Source of the DNA: Ilumatobacter sp035556435
Lineage (GTDB): Bacteria > Actinomycetota > Acidimicrobiia > Acidimicrobiales > Ilumatobacteraceae
Reading direction: 5' to 3'
DNA length: 64,000 bases
NCBI GenBank assembly: GCA_035556435.1
Contig: DATMEY010000023.1
Coordinates: forward strand, 27,639 to 91,638
Shown here: piece after piece, positions 42,188 to 50,221 of the stretch
Numbering within the stretch: the first letter of the stretch is position 1
Layout of the letters: every line of letters starts with the position of its first letter
Made by a program: the position numbers and the translations under genes
Notes under the pieces: model-generated
The model's database searches: none
Told to the model about the DNA's origin: nothing
The model's input: the letters and a program-made list of their open reading frames with translations, nothing else

Positions 42188-43561
42188 TCAGGTGCGGATG
42201 AAGTGGACGGTCGGGAAGCGCCGCCGCAGGTCGCTGGTGCGGGCCGCGACATCGGCCAGGTCGGCCGGATCGGCTGGGCCGCCGGCGAGGGCGTCGGCGA
42301 TCAGGCCGGCGAGTTCGGGTATGTGCTCGGGGGTCATTCCGAGCCGGGCGATCTCGGGCGTCCCCAACCGGAGGCCGGCACCCTCGGCGGCACCGGGCAG
42401 GCCGATCGCGCACGCCAGCAGGTTCGCCGCACGCAGCTGTTGGGCGGCACGGTGTCCGCCTCCCCACCGCGCGGCGTCGACCACGAGTTGGTGCGACGTG
42501 GTGGGCCCGGCGCCCGTTCGGTACAGCGGCAGACCACGACGCTCCAGCTCGCCGCCGAGCGCGGCGGCCGTGTCGACCATCATCGCCGCGTACGCCGGCC
42601 CGACGGCCAGCCAGTCGAGCAGCGTGATCGCCAGCGCGGCCGTCTTGGCCACGTCGAAGTTGGCCGTCAAACCGGGGTAGGCGATCGCGTCGAGGCGTTC
42701 GGCCAGCTCGGCGTCGCCGGTCACGACCAGGCCGCCAGCCGGCCCGCCGAGGCTCTTGTAGGTGCTCATCGTCATCAGGTCGGCACCCTGCTCGATCGGG
42801 TTCGGCCACACGCCACCGGCGATCATCCCGCACGCGTGGGCGGCGTCGAACAAGACCCGGGCGCCGACGCGGTCGGCAATCTGGCGGATCTCGGCGACCG
42901 GGTGCGGCAACAGGTTGAGGCTCGTGCCGATCGTGATCAGCTTCGGGCGCACCCGCTCGACGAGTTCGGCGAGCGCGTCGAGGTCGTACGTGAACGTCGC
43001 CGCGTCGGCGCGGCACTCGTGGATGTCGAGCCCGTACCACCCCGCCGCCCCGGCATCGCGGTGGGTGACGTGGCCACCGATCTCGGCTGGGGGCACGATG
43101 ATCGCGTCTCCGGGCCGGCAGGTCGCCATGAACGCGTACAGGTTGGCGAGCGCGCCCGACCCGACGCGGTACTCAACGAACTCGGCCCGGAACAAGGCGC
43201 GCGCGGCCTCGGCCGCGATCACCTCGATCTCTTCGATCGCCTCGAGTCCCATCTCGTACTTGTCGCCGGGATGCCCGAGCGACGCCCGCGTCGTCAACCC
43301 CGCCGCGAGCACCGCTTCGGCGCGCGGATTCATCACGTTCGACGCGGGGTTCAGGTTGATGCACTCACGGTCGTGGATCTCGCGGTTGCGTTCGATCAGG
43401 TGGTGGATCCGCCGATCGAGCGCGGCCAGGTCAAGCGCAGCGCGGTCGGCCAGGTCGAGCGCGGCCACGATCTCGGCTTCGCGAGCGGCCGCCGGCGCCG
43501 CCAGCCAAGAACGGGCGCCCGGTGCGAGTGCGGTGAGCGCGGACGGCGGGGAGGGTGCCAC
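42188..43561 (-). CDS. Serine hydroxymethyltransferase-like PLP enzyme
   Basis: This 457-residue fold-type I PLP enzyme is of the SHMT/GlyA family: HDRECINLNPASNVMNPRAE (substrate and quinonoid site), GSGALANLYAFMATCRPGD, LFDAAHACGMIAGG (Asp-x-x-His), and the PLP lysine in TMSTYKSLGGPAGGLVV. In true SHMT the lysine motif is TTTTHKTLRGPRGG; Tyr in place of His and other changes suggest an aldolase or decarboxylase-like relative. I use the GTG at 43561. It is co-transcribed with the PhyH-type dioxygenase, so a hydroxylated amino acid could be made by one and split by retro-aldol cleavage by the other (inference). It is divergent from a LysR gene. Confidence 0.83.
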   Translation of the reverse strand: MAPSPPSALTALAPGARSWLAAPAAAREAEIVAALDLADRAALDLAALDRRIHHLIERNREIHDRECINLNPASNVMNPRAEAVLAAGLTTRASLGHPGDKYEMGLEAIEEIEVIAAEAARALFRAEFVEYRVGSGALANLYAFMATCRPGDAIIVPPAEIGGHVTHRDAGAAGWYGLDIHECRADAATFTYDLDALAELVERVRPKLITIGTSLNLLPHPVAEIRQIADRVGARVLFDAAHACGMIAGGVWPNPIEQGADLMTMSTYKSLGGPAGGLVVTGDAELAERLDAIAYPGLTANFDVAKTAALAITLLDWLAVGPAYAAMMVDTAAALGGELERRGLPLYRTGAGPTTSHQLVVDAARWGGGHRAAQQLRAANLLACAIGLPGAAEGAGLRLGTPEIARLGMTPEHIPELAGLIADALAGGPADPADLADVAARTSDLRRRFPTVHFIRT

Positions 43562-43631
43562 ACCAGCAGCGTGACAGACGCCAACCGTCTCGCAAAGCGA
43601 CGATCGGAGATGGTCATCGTAAGCTGAACTG

Positions 43632-44525
43632 ATGGCTAGGCCGCCCACGACGCTGGAGCGACTCCGCGTGTTTCACGCGATCTCGGCAACCGGCACGATC
43701 GCCGGGGCTGCTCGATCACTCGACTACACACCGTCCGCCGTGTCGCAACACCTCACCGCACTCGAACGCGAGGCCGATGCTGCGCTCGTCGAGCGTTCGA
43801 ATCGGGGCGTTGTGCTGACGCCGGCCGGTCGACTACTCGCGGCGCACGCGTCGAACGTCCTCGACCTCGTCCACGATGCGTTCGATCAGGTCGCCGCGTC
43901 GGCCGGCCACCACGAGACCCCGATCGCGATCGCGGCGTTCCCCAGCGCGATCACGACGATGCTGCTGCCGCTGCTCGACGCCGTCGCTCCGGCAATCCGG
44001 CTGACCATCGTCGACGCCGAGGCCGAGGCGGCGATGCGCGCGCTGCGGGCCCGCGACGTCGAGTGCGCGATCACCGACGGGCACGCCCACGAGCACCGTC
44101 AGCGGCTCGACGACCTACACCGCACGGTGTTGCATCGCGAGCCGATCCTGCTCGTCACCCGATCCGACCGGGAAGCGCGAGGGCTCGCTGACTGCGCCGC
44201 GGCGCCGTGGGTGCTCGGGGGCCCCGAGAGCCGCCTGGCCACTGCCGCGCGGCAGGCGTGCGCAGCGGTCGGCTTCGCCCCGAACGTCGTCACCCAGACC
44301 GACGATCACCACATCAGCTTCGAGGTCATCCGAGCCAGCGGCGCGGTCACTCTGCTACCTCAGTTGGCGCTCGCCGACCTCCCCGGCGACCTCACCGTCG
44401 TGCCCGACCCCGACCTGCACCTCGAACGCCAGATCGAGTTCGTCACCCGCCACCCCCTACGCACCAACCCCGCCATCGCCCAACTCACCCAACTCCTCCA
44501 GGCCGGAATCCGCCCTGCCGTTTGA
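43632..44525 (+). CDS. LysR-family transcriptional regulator
   Basis: This 297-residue protein has an N-terminal winged helix (residues 6-65: FHAISATGTIAGAARSLDYT then PSAVSQHLTALEREADAALV) and a periplasmic-binding-protein-like effector domain. The ATG has TAAGCT exactly at -12 to -7. The SHMT/PhyH operon starts 70 bp away on the opposite strand, the usual LysR arrangement, so it probably activates that operon in response to the pathway's substrate. Confidence 0.92.
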   Translation: MARPPTTLERLRVFHAISATGTIAGAARSLDYTPSAVSQHLTALEREADAALVERSNRGVVLTPAGRLLAAHASNVLDLVHDAFDQVAASAGHHETPIAIAAFPSAITTMLLPLLDAVAPAIRLTIVDAEAEAAMRALRARDVECAITDGHAHEHRQRLDDLHRTVLHREPILLVTRSDREARGLADCAAAPWVLGGPESRLATAARQACAAVGFAPNVVTQTDDHHISFEVIRASGAVTLLPQLALADLPGDLTVVPDPDLHLERQIEFVTRHPLRTNPAIAQLTQLLQAGIRPAV

Positions 44526-44538
44526 CGAGGAGGAAGCC

Positions 44539-44802
44539 ATGAGCATCCAGATCGCACTCCCTGCCGACGTCAACCAAGTCGACCACACCGGCTTCGTCTG
44601 GGCATACCTCGATCAGGCGACCGATACGGCGCTGGTAGTCCCCGGCAGCCTCATCGTCGCCGGCGACGATGAAGACCCGGTGATGGCTCGTGTCATCAAC
44701 ATCGTTGACGGCGCCTCAACCCGCAAGATTGTGCACTTGGACGTGCTCGGGCTCGCTGACGAGTTCATCGAGGCACTCGAACTCGCCGAACAGACCGTGT
44801 AG
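44539..44802 (+). CDS. Small acidic protein of unknown function
   Basis: This 87-residue, acidic protein (QVDHTGFVWAYLDQAT, VVPGSLIVAGDDEDPV, VHLDVLGLADEFIEALELAE) is not one I recognise. It appears to form several short beta strands and a final helix, with no transmembrane segment or Cys. It starts 13 bp after the LysR gene, preceded by GAGGAGG, so it is well translated and may be co-transcribed. Base composition is somewhat lower in GC than its neighbours, and a tRNA with integration traces follows. Confidence 0.6.
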   Translation: MSIQIALPADVNQVDHTGFVWAYLDQATDTALVVPGSLIVAGDDEDPVMARVINIVDGASTRKIVHLDVLGLADEFIEALELAEQTV

Positions 44803-44913
44803 GGGTCACTCAGCGTCGGTGCAGGCATTCGTTCGACTCGATGTCGCCAAAGGGTCACAGTTGAGAACGGACGCATCGAAACGACCACCGACACGGCTAC
44901 CGTTGAAACGAAC

Positions 44914-44987
44914 GCTCCCGTAGCTCAGTTGGATAGAGCGGCTCTCTCCTAAAGAGCAGGCCACAGGTTCGATTCCTGTCGGGGGCA
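44914..44987 (+). tRNA. tRNA-Arg (anticodon CCT)
   Basis: The cloverleaf is complete: acceptor stem GCTCCCG/CGGGGGC, D-arm GCTCAGTTGGATAGAGC, anticodon stem GCTCT/AGAGC with loop CTCCTAA (anticodon CCT, reading AGG), and T-arm ACAGGTTCGATTCCTGT. The discriminator base is A and CCA is not encoded. Its last part is repeated at 45603-45639. Confidence 0.95.
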
Positions 44988-45639
44988 CTAGTCCCGTCGG
45001 GTGGTGGCCTCGACGGCGGCCAACGAGGTGTCATCGCCGTCGTCGGTGGTCACTCCGCCGACCGCTTGGCCAGCACGTTCGTCGAGTTCTGGCCCAAAGG
45101 TGCAGGGTCCTCCCCGTGCTCGGTTGGACTCCGGCACGCTGCGCATGACGCAACCGTATTCCACGGCAGGTCGCGGGGCTGTGCCAGCGGGGCAAGCCGG
45201 GGTGGCGGCGGCCGAGGGGTAGCCTTAGCCAATGAGCGATCCGTCGGTGGTGCGTCAGATCGACCCGATCGTGGACGACGAGCCGATGGAATCGATGGAC
45301 GAGTGGATTCGGTCGTGTCGTCGGACCGGCCCGCCGCGCGTGCTCCCCAAGCCTGTGTACGAGTATCTCGAAGAGGCTCGCGCCGAGGCGAGGTGACGGT
45401 AGGGATGGGACTACCGGGATAGCTCCCGAAGTCACTTCCTGGCCGGGCAGGGTGGCTCAATCGAGAGAAATGTGCCGAGCGATGGGTGGGTGCGGAGTGG
45501 ACCCATGGGCGGAGACGGTCAACCGGTACTGGCGGGGTCGGCACCGCGCTCGGGCTGATCTTGGGTTCACGGGTTTCGCGACAAGCGAGCGGCACTCCCC
45601 TCAAGAGCAGGCCACAGGTTCGATTCCTGTCGGGGGCAC
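44952..45639. mobile_element. Integration scar: 37-bp direct repeat of the tRNA-Arg 3' half flanking about 614 bp
   Basis: Bases 44952-44988 (anticodon arm through the end of the tRNA) are identical to 45603-45639, an offset of 651 bp. Perfect duplication of a tRNA 3' end is the product of site-specific integration by a tyrosine integrase (attL/attR). The segment between contains no integrase, only one convincing small ORF (45232-45396) and a weak one on the minus strand (about 44988-45164, 58 codons). It is either a deleted element or a very small satellite. A toxin-antitoxin pair begins 10 bp beyond the right copy. Confidence 0.75.
45232..45396 (+). CDS. Small 54-residue acidic protein inside the tRNA-Arg integration scar
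   Basis: The protein reads MSDPSVVRQIDPIVDDEPME, then SMDEWIRSCRRTGPPRVL and a PKPVYEYLEEARAEAR tail. Codons are strongly G/C at third positions, as in real genes of this genome. TAGCCT lies exactly at -12 to -7 of the ATG, the leaderless promoter pattern seen elsewhere in the window. I do not recognise a family. It lies between the two 37-bp tRNA repeats. Confidence 0.5.
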   Translation: MSDPSVVRQIDPIVDDEPMESMDEWIRSCRRTGPPRVLPKPVYEYLEEARAEAR

Positions 45640-45648
45640 GTGGCCGGG

Positions 45649-46074
45649 TCAGTTCTGGTCCCACGGGTTGACGACGACCGGGCGGTCGAAACGAGCGAAG
45701 TCGCCGACGTTGCGGGTGACGACGGTCATGCCGTGCACCAGCGCTGTTGCGCCGATCAGCGCGTCCCGGTACGGGGCCGGGTTGGGGACGTGGAGCTGCG
45801 CCGCCGCGCGGGCGACGTCGATGTCGACCGGGAGGACGCGGTCGGCGAATGCCCGCAACACACCCGCCTCGAACCACTGCCGGAGCACGCGCCCCTTCGT
45901 TGGATCCGACCGCTCGGCCAGCACGACGCCGGTTTCGAGTTCGAGAATCGTGATCGCCGACACGAACATCGTCGCCGCGGGAGTGCCCGCTGCCCAGCCA
46001 GCGACGTTCGCGTCGGCCTTGCCGGCAGCAACCTTGCGGAGTTCCGACACGACGTTCGTGTCGAGGACGTACAT
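45649..46074 (-). CDS. PIN-domain ribonuclease toxin (VapC/FitB-like)
   Basis: This 141-residue PIN domain protein starts MYVLDTNVVSELRKV with the first acidic residue, then ITILELETGV, a FADRVLPVDIDVARAAAQL helix and the RDALIGATALVHGMTVVTRN acidic site. Such toxins cleave tRNA or other RNAs when free of antitoxin. The sequence LDTNVVSELRK and VVTRNVGDF resemble FitB. The ATG overlaps by one base the stop of the antitoxin gene (TGATG). Located just beyond the integration scar. Confidence 0.9.
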   Translation of the reverse strand: MYVLDTNVVSELRKVAAGKADANVAGWAAGTPAATMFVSAITILELETGVVLAERSDPTKGRVLRQWFEAGVLRAFADRVLPVDIDVARAAAQLHVPNPAPYRDALIGATALVHGMTVVTRNVGDFARFDRPVVVNPWDQN

Positions 46075-46322
46075 CAGTCGAACTCGGCCGGCCGAACGGT
46101 GTCGCCGAATCGCGGAGGGAGGAAGTCGACGTCGGCGACTCCGACCGGCTGACCGAGCAACTCGATCACCGAGTTCCGACCGACGAGAGCCTGGTAGTCG
46201 TCGAACGACAGCAGTACGTGGGCCGGCCGCCCGCGATCGGTGATGTACACAGGCCCGCGCTCGCTGGCCTTCTTTGCTCGGCTGGTGTCCTGGTTGAACT
46301 CCCGGCTGGTCATCGTCGTCAC
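46074..46322 (-). CDS. Phd/YefM-type antitoxin
   Basis: This 82-residue protein begins MTSREFNQDTSRAKKA (after VTT) with SERGPVYITDRGRPAHVLLS, the Phd/YefM fold that binds DNA and covers the toxin with its C-terminus (PPRFGDTVRPAEFD). The GTG at 46322 is preferred because GGAGGG lies 5-6 bases upstream; the ATG three codons later is possible. It is translated before the overlapping PIN toxin gene, as usual for such pairs. The palindrome TGTAG-N8-CTACA upstream is a candidate autoregulatory operator. Confidence 0.88.
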   Translation of the reverse strand: MTTMTSREFNQDTSRAKKASERGPVYITDRGRPAHVLLSFDDYQALVGRNSVIELLGQPVGVADVDFLPPRFGDTVRPAEFD

Positions 46323-46334
46323 ATCACCCTCCTT

Positions 46335-46352
46335 TGTAGCAACAATCCTACA
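46335..46352. promoter_or_regulatory. Putative autoregulatory operator of the toxin-antitoxin pair
   Basis: TGTAG (46335-46339) and CTACA (46348-46352) form an inverted repeat immediately before the ribosome-binding site of the antitoxin gene. The stretch is AT-richer than its surroundings and includes TAGGAT as a possible -10 on the minus strand. Confidence 0.45.
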
Positions 46353-46561
46353 TAACGGTTCGACAAGTGTCGAGAACGTGGCAAAGGGCGACGGTCCTCC
46401 CCCGGCGGGCCCGCAATCAAGGTTCTGTCTCGACGCGCTGGGGCGCTTTCCTTGGGTGGACGTCGGGACTACTGTGGGTAGTGGCTCGGTGTTGGCGGGA
46501 ACCTGCACCGGGCCCTTGGGCAACCCTGTCCAGGACAACGGCGGAAAATCAAGGGGTCGCG

Positions 46562-49500
46562 ATGTTCGATCGTCGTCTCGTGGCGAGCGCACTGGCGCTC
46601 GCATCCATCGTGGGCACCGGCGCGGCGGTCGCCACCCACACCAGCGCGGCGGGAGCCGCCGACGCGCCGCTGCTCACTCCCCTCCTGCCGGCGCGCCTGC
46701 TCGACACACGCGGCGGCCCCGGCGATGTCACGATCGACGGCGCCTTCCAGGGCGACGGCGTCCGCCCGGCCGGCGGTGTGGTGGAACTCACGGTGGCCGG
46801 GCGCGGTGGTGTGTCCGACGACGCTGCCGCGGTGTTCCTCAACCTCACCGCGGTCGAGCCCGACGCCGCCGGCTACCTCACCGCCTACCCGTGCGGCACC
46901 GACCGGCCCGTCGCCAGCCACGTCAACTACGTGCCCGGGGCCACCAGCCCGAACGGGGCATTGGTCGGCGTTGGCGATGGCGGCAAGGTGTGCATCTTCA
47001 CACTCGCGGCGACCAATCTGGTCGCCGACGTCACGGCGTTCGTGCCCGCCGACAGTTCACCCCACCCGCTCACGCCGGCCCGTCTGCTCGACACCCGCAC
47101 CGGCCCGACACACACCACCGTCGACCGCGGGTTCGAAGGCCACGGTCAGCTCGCCGCCAACGGTGTCGTCGAGCTGACTGTGGCCGGCCGAGGCGGCGTG
47201 CCGCGCAGCGCCGGCGCGGTGTTCCTCAACCTCACCGCAGTCGACCCCGACGCCGCCGGCTACCTCACCGCCTACCCGTGCGGCACCGACCGCCCCACCG
47301 CCAGCCACGTCAACTACACAGCCGGCTCGGTGAGCCCGAACGGCGTACTGGTCGGGCTGGGCGACGGCGGCAACGTGTGCATCTTCACGCTCGCTGCCAC
47401 CGAGGTGGTCGCCGACGTCACCGCCTACGTCCCGGCTGGACAGCTGCCCGCAGCGGTCACCCCGGCACGTCTGCTCGACACCCGCTCGGGCGCCACCGAG
47501 GTCACCGTCGACCACCAGTACGAACACATCGGCGAGGTGCCCGACGGACACTTCGTGCGGCTGCCCGTGGCGGGGCGCGGCGGCGTGCCGGCCGACGCCA
47601 CCGCAGTGTTCCTCAACCTGACCGCGGTGGCACCGAAGGGCGCCGGCTATCTCACTGCCTGGCCATGTGGGGCGACGCGACCCACGGCCAGCCACGTCAA
47701 CTACGCACCCGGCGAGGTGCGACCGAACGGCGCGCTCGTCGGGCTGGGCACCAACGGGCAGGTGTGCATCTTCACGCTCGCCGCCAGCCACATCGTCGCC
47801 GACGTCACCGCCTACGTCGCCCCGCCCGCCCCACCGCCGTCGACGACGACGACCACGACGGTGACACCAACCACAACGCCCGTCGCTACCACCACGACCA
47901 GCACGACGACCACGACCACCACCACCGTGCCGGCCACGACCAGCACCACCACGACGACCAGCACGACCTCGTCGACGAGTACCACGTCGACCAGCACGAC
48001 CAGCACCTCGACCACGACCACCACGACGACCACCGAGCCGGAACCCGAACCGGCCGGGTGCGCGGCGCCCGGTGCGACGTGGGCCACGGCCAGCCCGGCC
48101 GAGCAAGGGATGAACGCCGCCGAGCTTGAGGCGGCGATCGATGGGGCGATGGCCAACCAGGCGCTCGCCGTGCGGATCTACCGGCGCGGCTGCCTGGTCG
48201 CCCAGGACTCGAACCCACTCAGCGAGATCGACCAGTACGAAAGCTGGTCGATGGCCAAGGCGTTCACGTCGCTCGTGTTCGGGCGAGCCTGGACGATGGG
48301 GCTGATCAGCCCCGACGACACGCTCGGCTCGCTGATTCCCGAAGCCGACGCGGCCCACGGGGCGATCACGATGCGCCAGCTCCTGGAACAGACCAGCGGC
48401 CTCGACCTCAACCCGGTGCGTGACTACAACGTCGCCATGCCCAACCGCCTCGACGCGGCGTTGCGCACCAGCGTGGTCGCCACGCCCGGGGCCACGTGGG
48501 GGTACTCGCAGCACGGCCCGGCGTTGCTCGCCGAGGCGGTCTCCCGCGCCGCACAGGCCGCCGGCTACCACGACTTCCAAGACTTCGCCGACCGCGAGCT
48601 GTTCAGCCAGGTCGGCGTCGCCCGAGCCGACTGGTACTGGCGCCGCGACTGCCCGGCGGTGATCTCGCTCACCGCGATCGACGCGCTGCTCGCGCTGCTG
48701 CCGCTCCCCCTCGACGTGATCCTCCAGCTGCTGCCGATCAACACGATCCTCGCCACGCTCGGGCTGTCGGGCACCGGCCTGCTCCAGAACGGCATCTGCG
48801 CCTCGACGATGGGCGCCGGGAACGGCCACACCCAGGGCTTCTTCGGGCTCAACATGCATCCGAACGACTTCGCCCGGTTCGGTGAGCTGATGCGGCGCGG
48901 CGGCGTGTGGAACGGGACACGTCTGCTGTCGGACGAGTACGTCGCCCGGGCGGTCGCGCCCACCGCCCGGAACGGTTGCTACGGATGGCTGTTCTGGACC
49001 AACGGCGGGTCGCCGTGCACCGGCGCGTTCAGCCCCACACCGACCGCCCAACTGCTGCCGGGCCTGCCCACCGACATGTACACGTTCCAAGGCTTCCTCG
49101 GGCAACGGATCACGGTCTTCCCCACCGAGGAACTGGTCGTGGTGCGGCTTGGGACGCAAGAGCTCGGCAGCACGCTGTTCGGGTCGACACCGTTGGCCGA
49201 GACGTTCCTCGACGAGGGTGCGTTCTACGCGGCGGTACTCGGCGCCATCACCGACACACCACCGAGCGCGCCGGCCACGCCCCAGGACGTCTCGGCAACG
49301 CACGCGACCCGCCCCGGCCTCACCCCCGACGCGTTCCTCGGCGCGCTCGCCAACCCAGCCGCCACGCTCGGGCCGCTGCTGGTCGAGCACCTGCTGCCGC
49401 TGCCCGCGGCCGGCCCCGTGCGCGCCCGCATCGCGCCCGGCACGGTCACCGCCAACGGCAACCAGGTGGCGATCCAGGTGATCTGCCCGCCGGCGCCGAA

Positions 49501-49723
49501 CACGGCAACGTGTTGGGGGGTCGCCCGGCTGGAACAGCCGCCCGGCGCCGACGGGCCGAACCTGTCGCAGTTCGACGCCGGCTACTCCGTACCCGCCGGC
49601 GCGACCGGCAACGTGCCCCTGGCGCTGACCCCCGAAGCCGCGGCCGCACTCCCGCTCCACGTTCTGGCGACGGCCACCAACACCAACAGCACCCGCGCAA
49701 CCCGCGAGATGACGATCGAGTAG
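46562..49723 (+). CDS. Secreted serine hydrolase (class C beta-lactamase fold) with three N-terminal LLDTR repeats
   Basis: This 1053-residue protein has a signal peptide (residues 1 to about 33), three similar modules of about 125 residues starting near 43, 171 and 300, each with PARLLDTR, VAGRGGV, VFLNLTAV, GYLTAYPCG-like and VCIFTLAA motifs, a Thr-rich linker at about 425-495 and a C-terminal domain. The latter has ESWSMAKAF (SxxK, Ser563), LLEQTSGLDL, GYSQHGP (Tyr648) and a GHTQGFFG region, as in beta-lactamase-related esterases and NylB-type 6-aminohexanoate-oligomer hydrolases. The modules probably bind the cell surface or a polymer. ATG at 46562 follows AAGGGG. Confidence 0.88.
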   Translation: MFDRRLVASALALASIVGTGAAVATHTSAAGAADAPLLTPLLPARLLDTRGGPGDVTIDGAFQGDGVRPAGGVVELTVAGRGGVSDDAAAVFLNLTAVEPDAAGYLTAYPCGTDRPVASHVNYVPGATSPNGALVGVGDGGKVCIFTLAATNLVADVTAFVPADSSPHPLTPARLLDTRTGPTHTTVDRGFEGHGQLAANGVVELTVAGRGGVPRSAGAVFLNLTAVDPDAAGYLTAYPCGTDRPTASHVNYTAGSVSPNGVLVGLGDGGNVCIFTLAATEVVADVTAYVPAGQLPAAVTPARLLDTRSGATEVTVDHQYEHIGEVPDGHFVRLPVAGRGGVPADATAVFLNLTAVAPKGAGYLTAWPCGATRPTASHVNYAPGEVRPNGALVGLGTNGQVCIFTLAASHIVADVTAYVAPPAPPPSTTTTTTVTPTTTPVATTTTSTTTTTTTTVPATTSTTTTTSTTSSTSTTSTSTTSTSTTTTTTTTEPEPEPAGCAAPGATWATASPAEQGMNAAELEAAIDGAMANQALAVRIYRRGCLVAQDSNPLSEIDQYESWSMAKAFTSLVFGRAWTMGLISPDDTLGSLIPEADAAHGAITMRQLLEQTSGLDLNPVRDYNVAMPNRLDAALRTSVVATPGATWGYSQHGPALLAEAVSRAAQAAGYHDFQDFADRELFSQVGVARADWYWRRDCPAVISLTAIDALLALLPLPLDVILQLLPINTILATLGLSGTGLLQNGICASTMGAGNGHTQGFFGLNMHPNDFARFGELMRRGGVWNGTRLLSDEYVARAVAPTARNGCYGWLFWTNGGSPCTGAFSPTPTAQLLPGLPTDMYTFQGFLGQRITVFPTEELVVVRLGTQELGSTLFGSTPLAETFLDEGAFYAAVLGAITDTPPSAPATPQDVSATHATRPGLTPDAFLGALANPAATLGPLLVEHLLPLPAAGPVRARIAPGTVTANGNQVAIQVICPPAPNTATCWGVARLEQPPGADGPNLSQFDAGYSVPAGATGNVPLALTPEAAAALPLHVLATATNTNSTRATREMTIE

Positions 49724-49737
49724 GTCGCCTGCGACGG

Positions 49738-49762
49738 GGTGGTTTCGACAGGCTCAACCACC
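49738..49762. terminator. Single family I palindrome at a convergent junction
   Basis: A complete standard copy (GGTGGTT-N11-AACCACC) lies 14 bp after the serine hydrolase stop and 12 bp before the stop of the PPOX-like gene. A hairpin terminator for both is likely. Confidence 0.7.
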
Positions 49763-49774
49763 GCGGGGGCAGGG

Positions 49775-50125
49775 TTACGGGGCGGGGCGGTGGAGGACGG
49801 CGGAGGTGGGGCGCACGTTCAGCACCCCGGCTTCGGCGTCGACGTCGGCGATGCCGTCGACGATCAGGCTGAACCCGGCTGAGCCAGCGTGTGGTGGGAA
49901 CGCGATCGCGACCTGGTCACGGGTGCCAGCGTTGTTCACGGTGCTCCGGCCGGCGCGCTCGAACCGCAACACGCGACCGTGGGCGCGGGTGACAACGGTG
50001 GGCCGCAGGGCCACGAACCGCACGCGCTCGTCGTCGCCCACGGTGGCGACGAACCCGGCGCCCCACACGTCGATGTCGTCGAACAACTCGTCGATCGACA
50101 CGGCCTTGCTCACGCTCCCAAACAT
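49775..50125 (-). CDS. Pyridoxamine-5'-phosphate-oxidase-like (PPOX) small protein
   Basis: This 116-residue protein looks like a short split-barrel flavin/F420-binding domain: GAGFVATVGDDERVRFVALR, RVLRFERAGRSTVNNAGTRD, VAIAFPPHAGSAGFSLIVDG and a last strand. The pattern 'F-V-A-T-V ... V-A-L-x-P' is common in PPOX-fold proteins, but the domain is minimal and the cofactor is unknown. It starts at the ATG at 50125, 96 bp from the divergent peroxiredoxin gene, and might share its redox response. Confidence 0.65.
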   Translation of the reverse strand: MFGSVSKAVSIDELFDDIDVWGAGFVATVGDDERVRFVALRPTVVTRAHGRVLRFERAGRSTVNNAGTRDQVAIAFPPHAGSAGFSLIVDGIADVDAEAGVLNVRPTSAVLHRPAP

Positions 50126-50139
50126 ACTGTGGCGACGAA

Positions 50140-50173
50140 TCCCGATTGACTTTGTCGGGATTCCCGGTACGCT
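50140..50173 (+). promoter_or_regulatory. Promoter and inverted repeat upstream of the peroxiredoxin gene
   Basis: TTGACT (50146-50151) and TACGCT (50168-50173) are spaced by 16 bp. The inverted repeat TCCCGA-N9-TCGGGA (50140-50160) spans the -35 box and could be bound by a redox-responsive regulator. Confidence 0.5.
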
Positions 50174-50221
50174 CGGCAGCACCGTTACCGATACCTCGGA
50201 GCACCTCGAAGGAGCACAACC

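Noticed and set aside
45596..45639. A second tRNA-Arg gene
   Set aside because: Only the anticodon-arm 3' side, variable loop, T-arm and acceptor 3' strand are present; no D-arm or 5' acceptor strand precedes them, so it is an att-like duplicate.
47836..48050. Tandem DNA repeat of CGACCA/ACCACG units as a regulatory region
   Set aside because: It is inside the coding frame and encodes the Thr-rich linker, so the DNA repetition follows from Thr codons.
47057..49660. Very long open frame (867 codons) on the minus strand opposite the serine hydrolase
   Set aside because: It is a by-product of high GC codon bias on the plus strand. Its composition is Arg/Gly/Val-rich with no recognisable domain, whereas the plus-strand frame has a signal peptide, modules and catalytic motifs.
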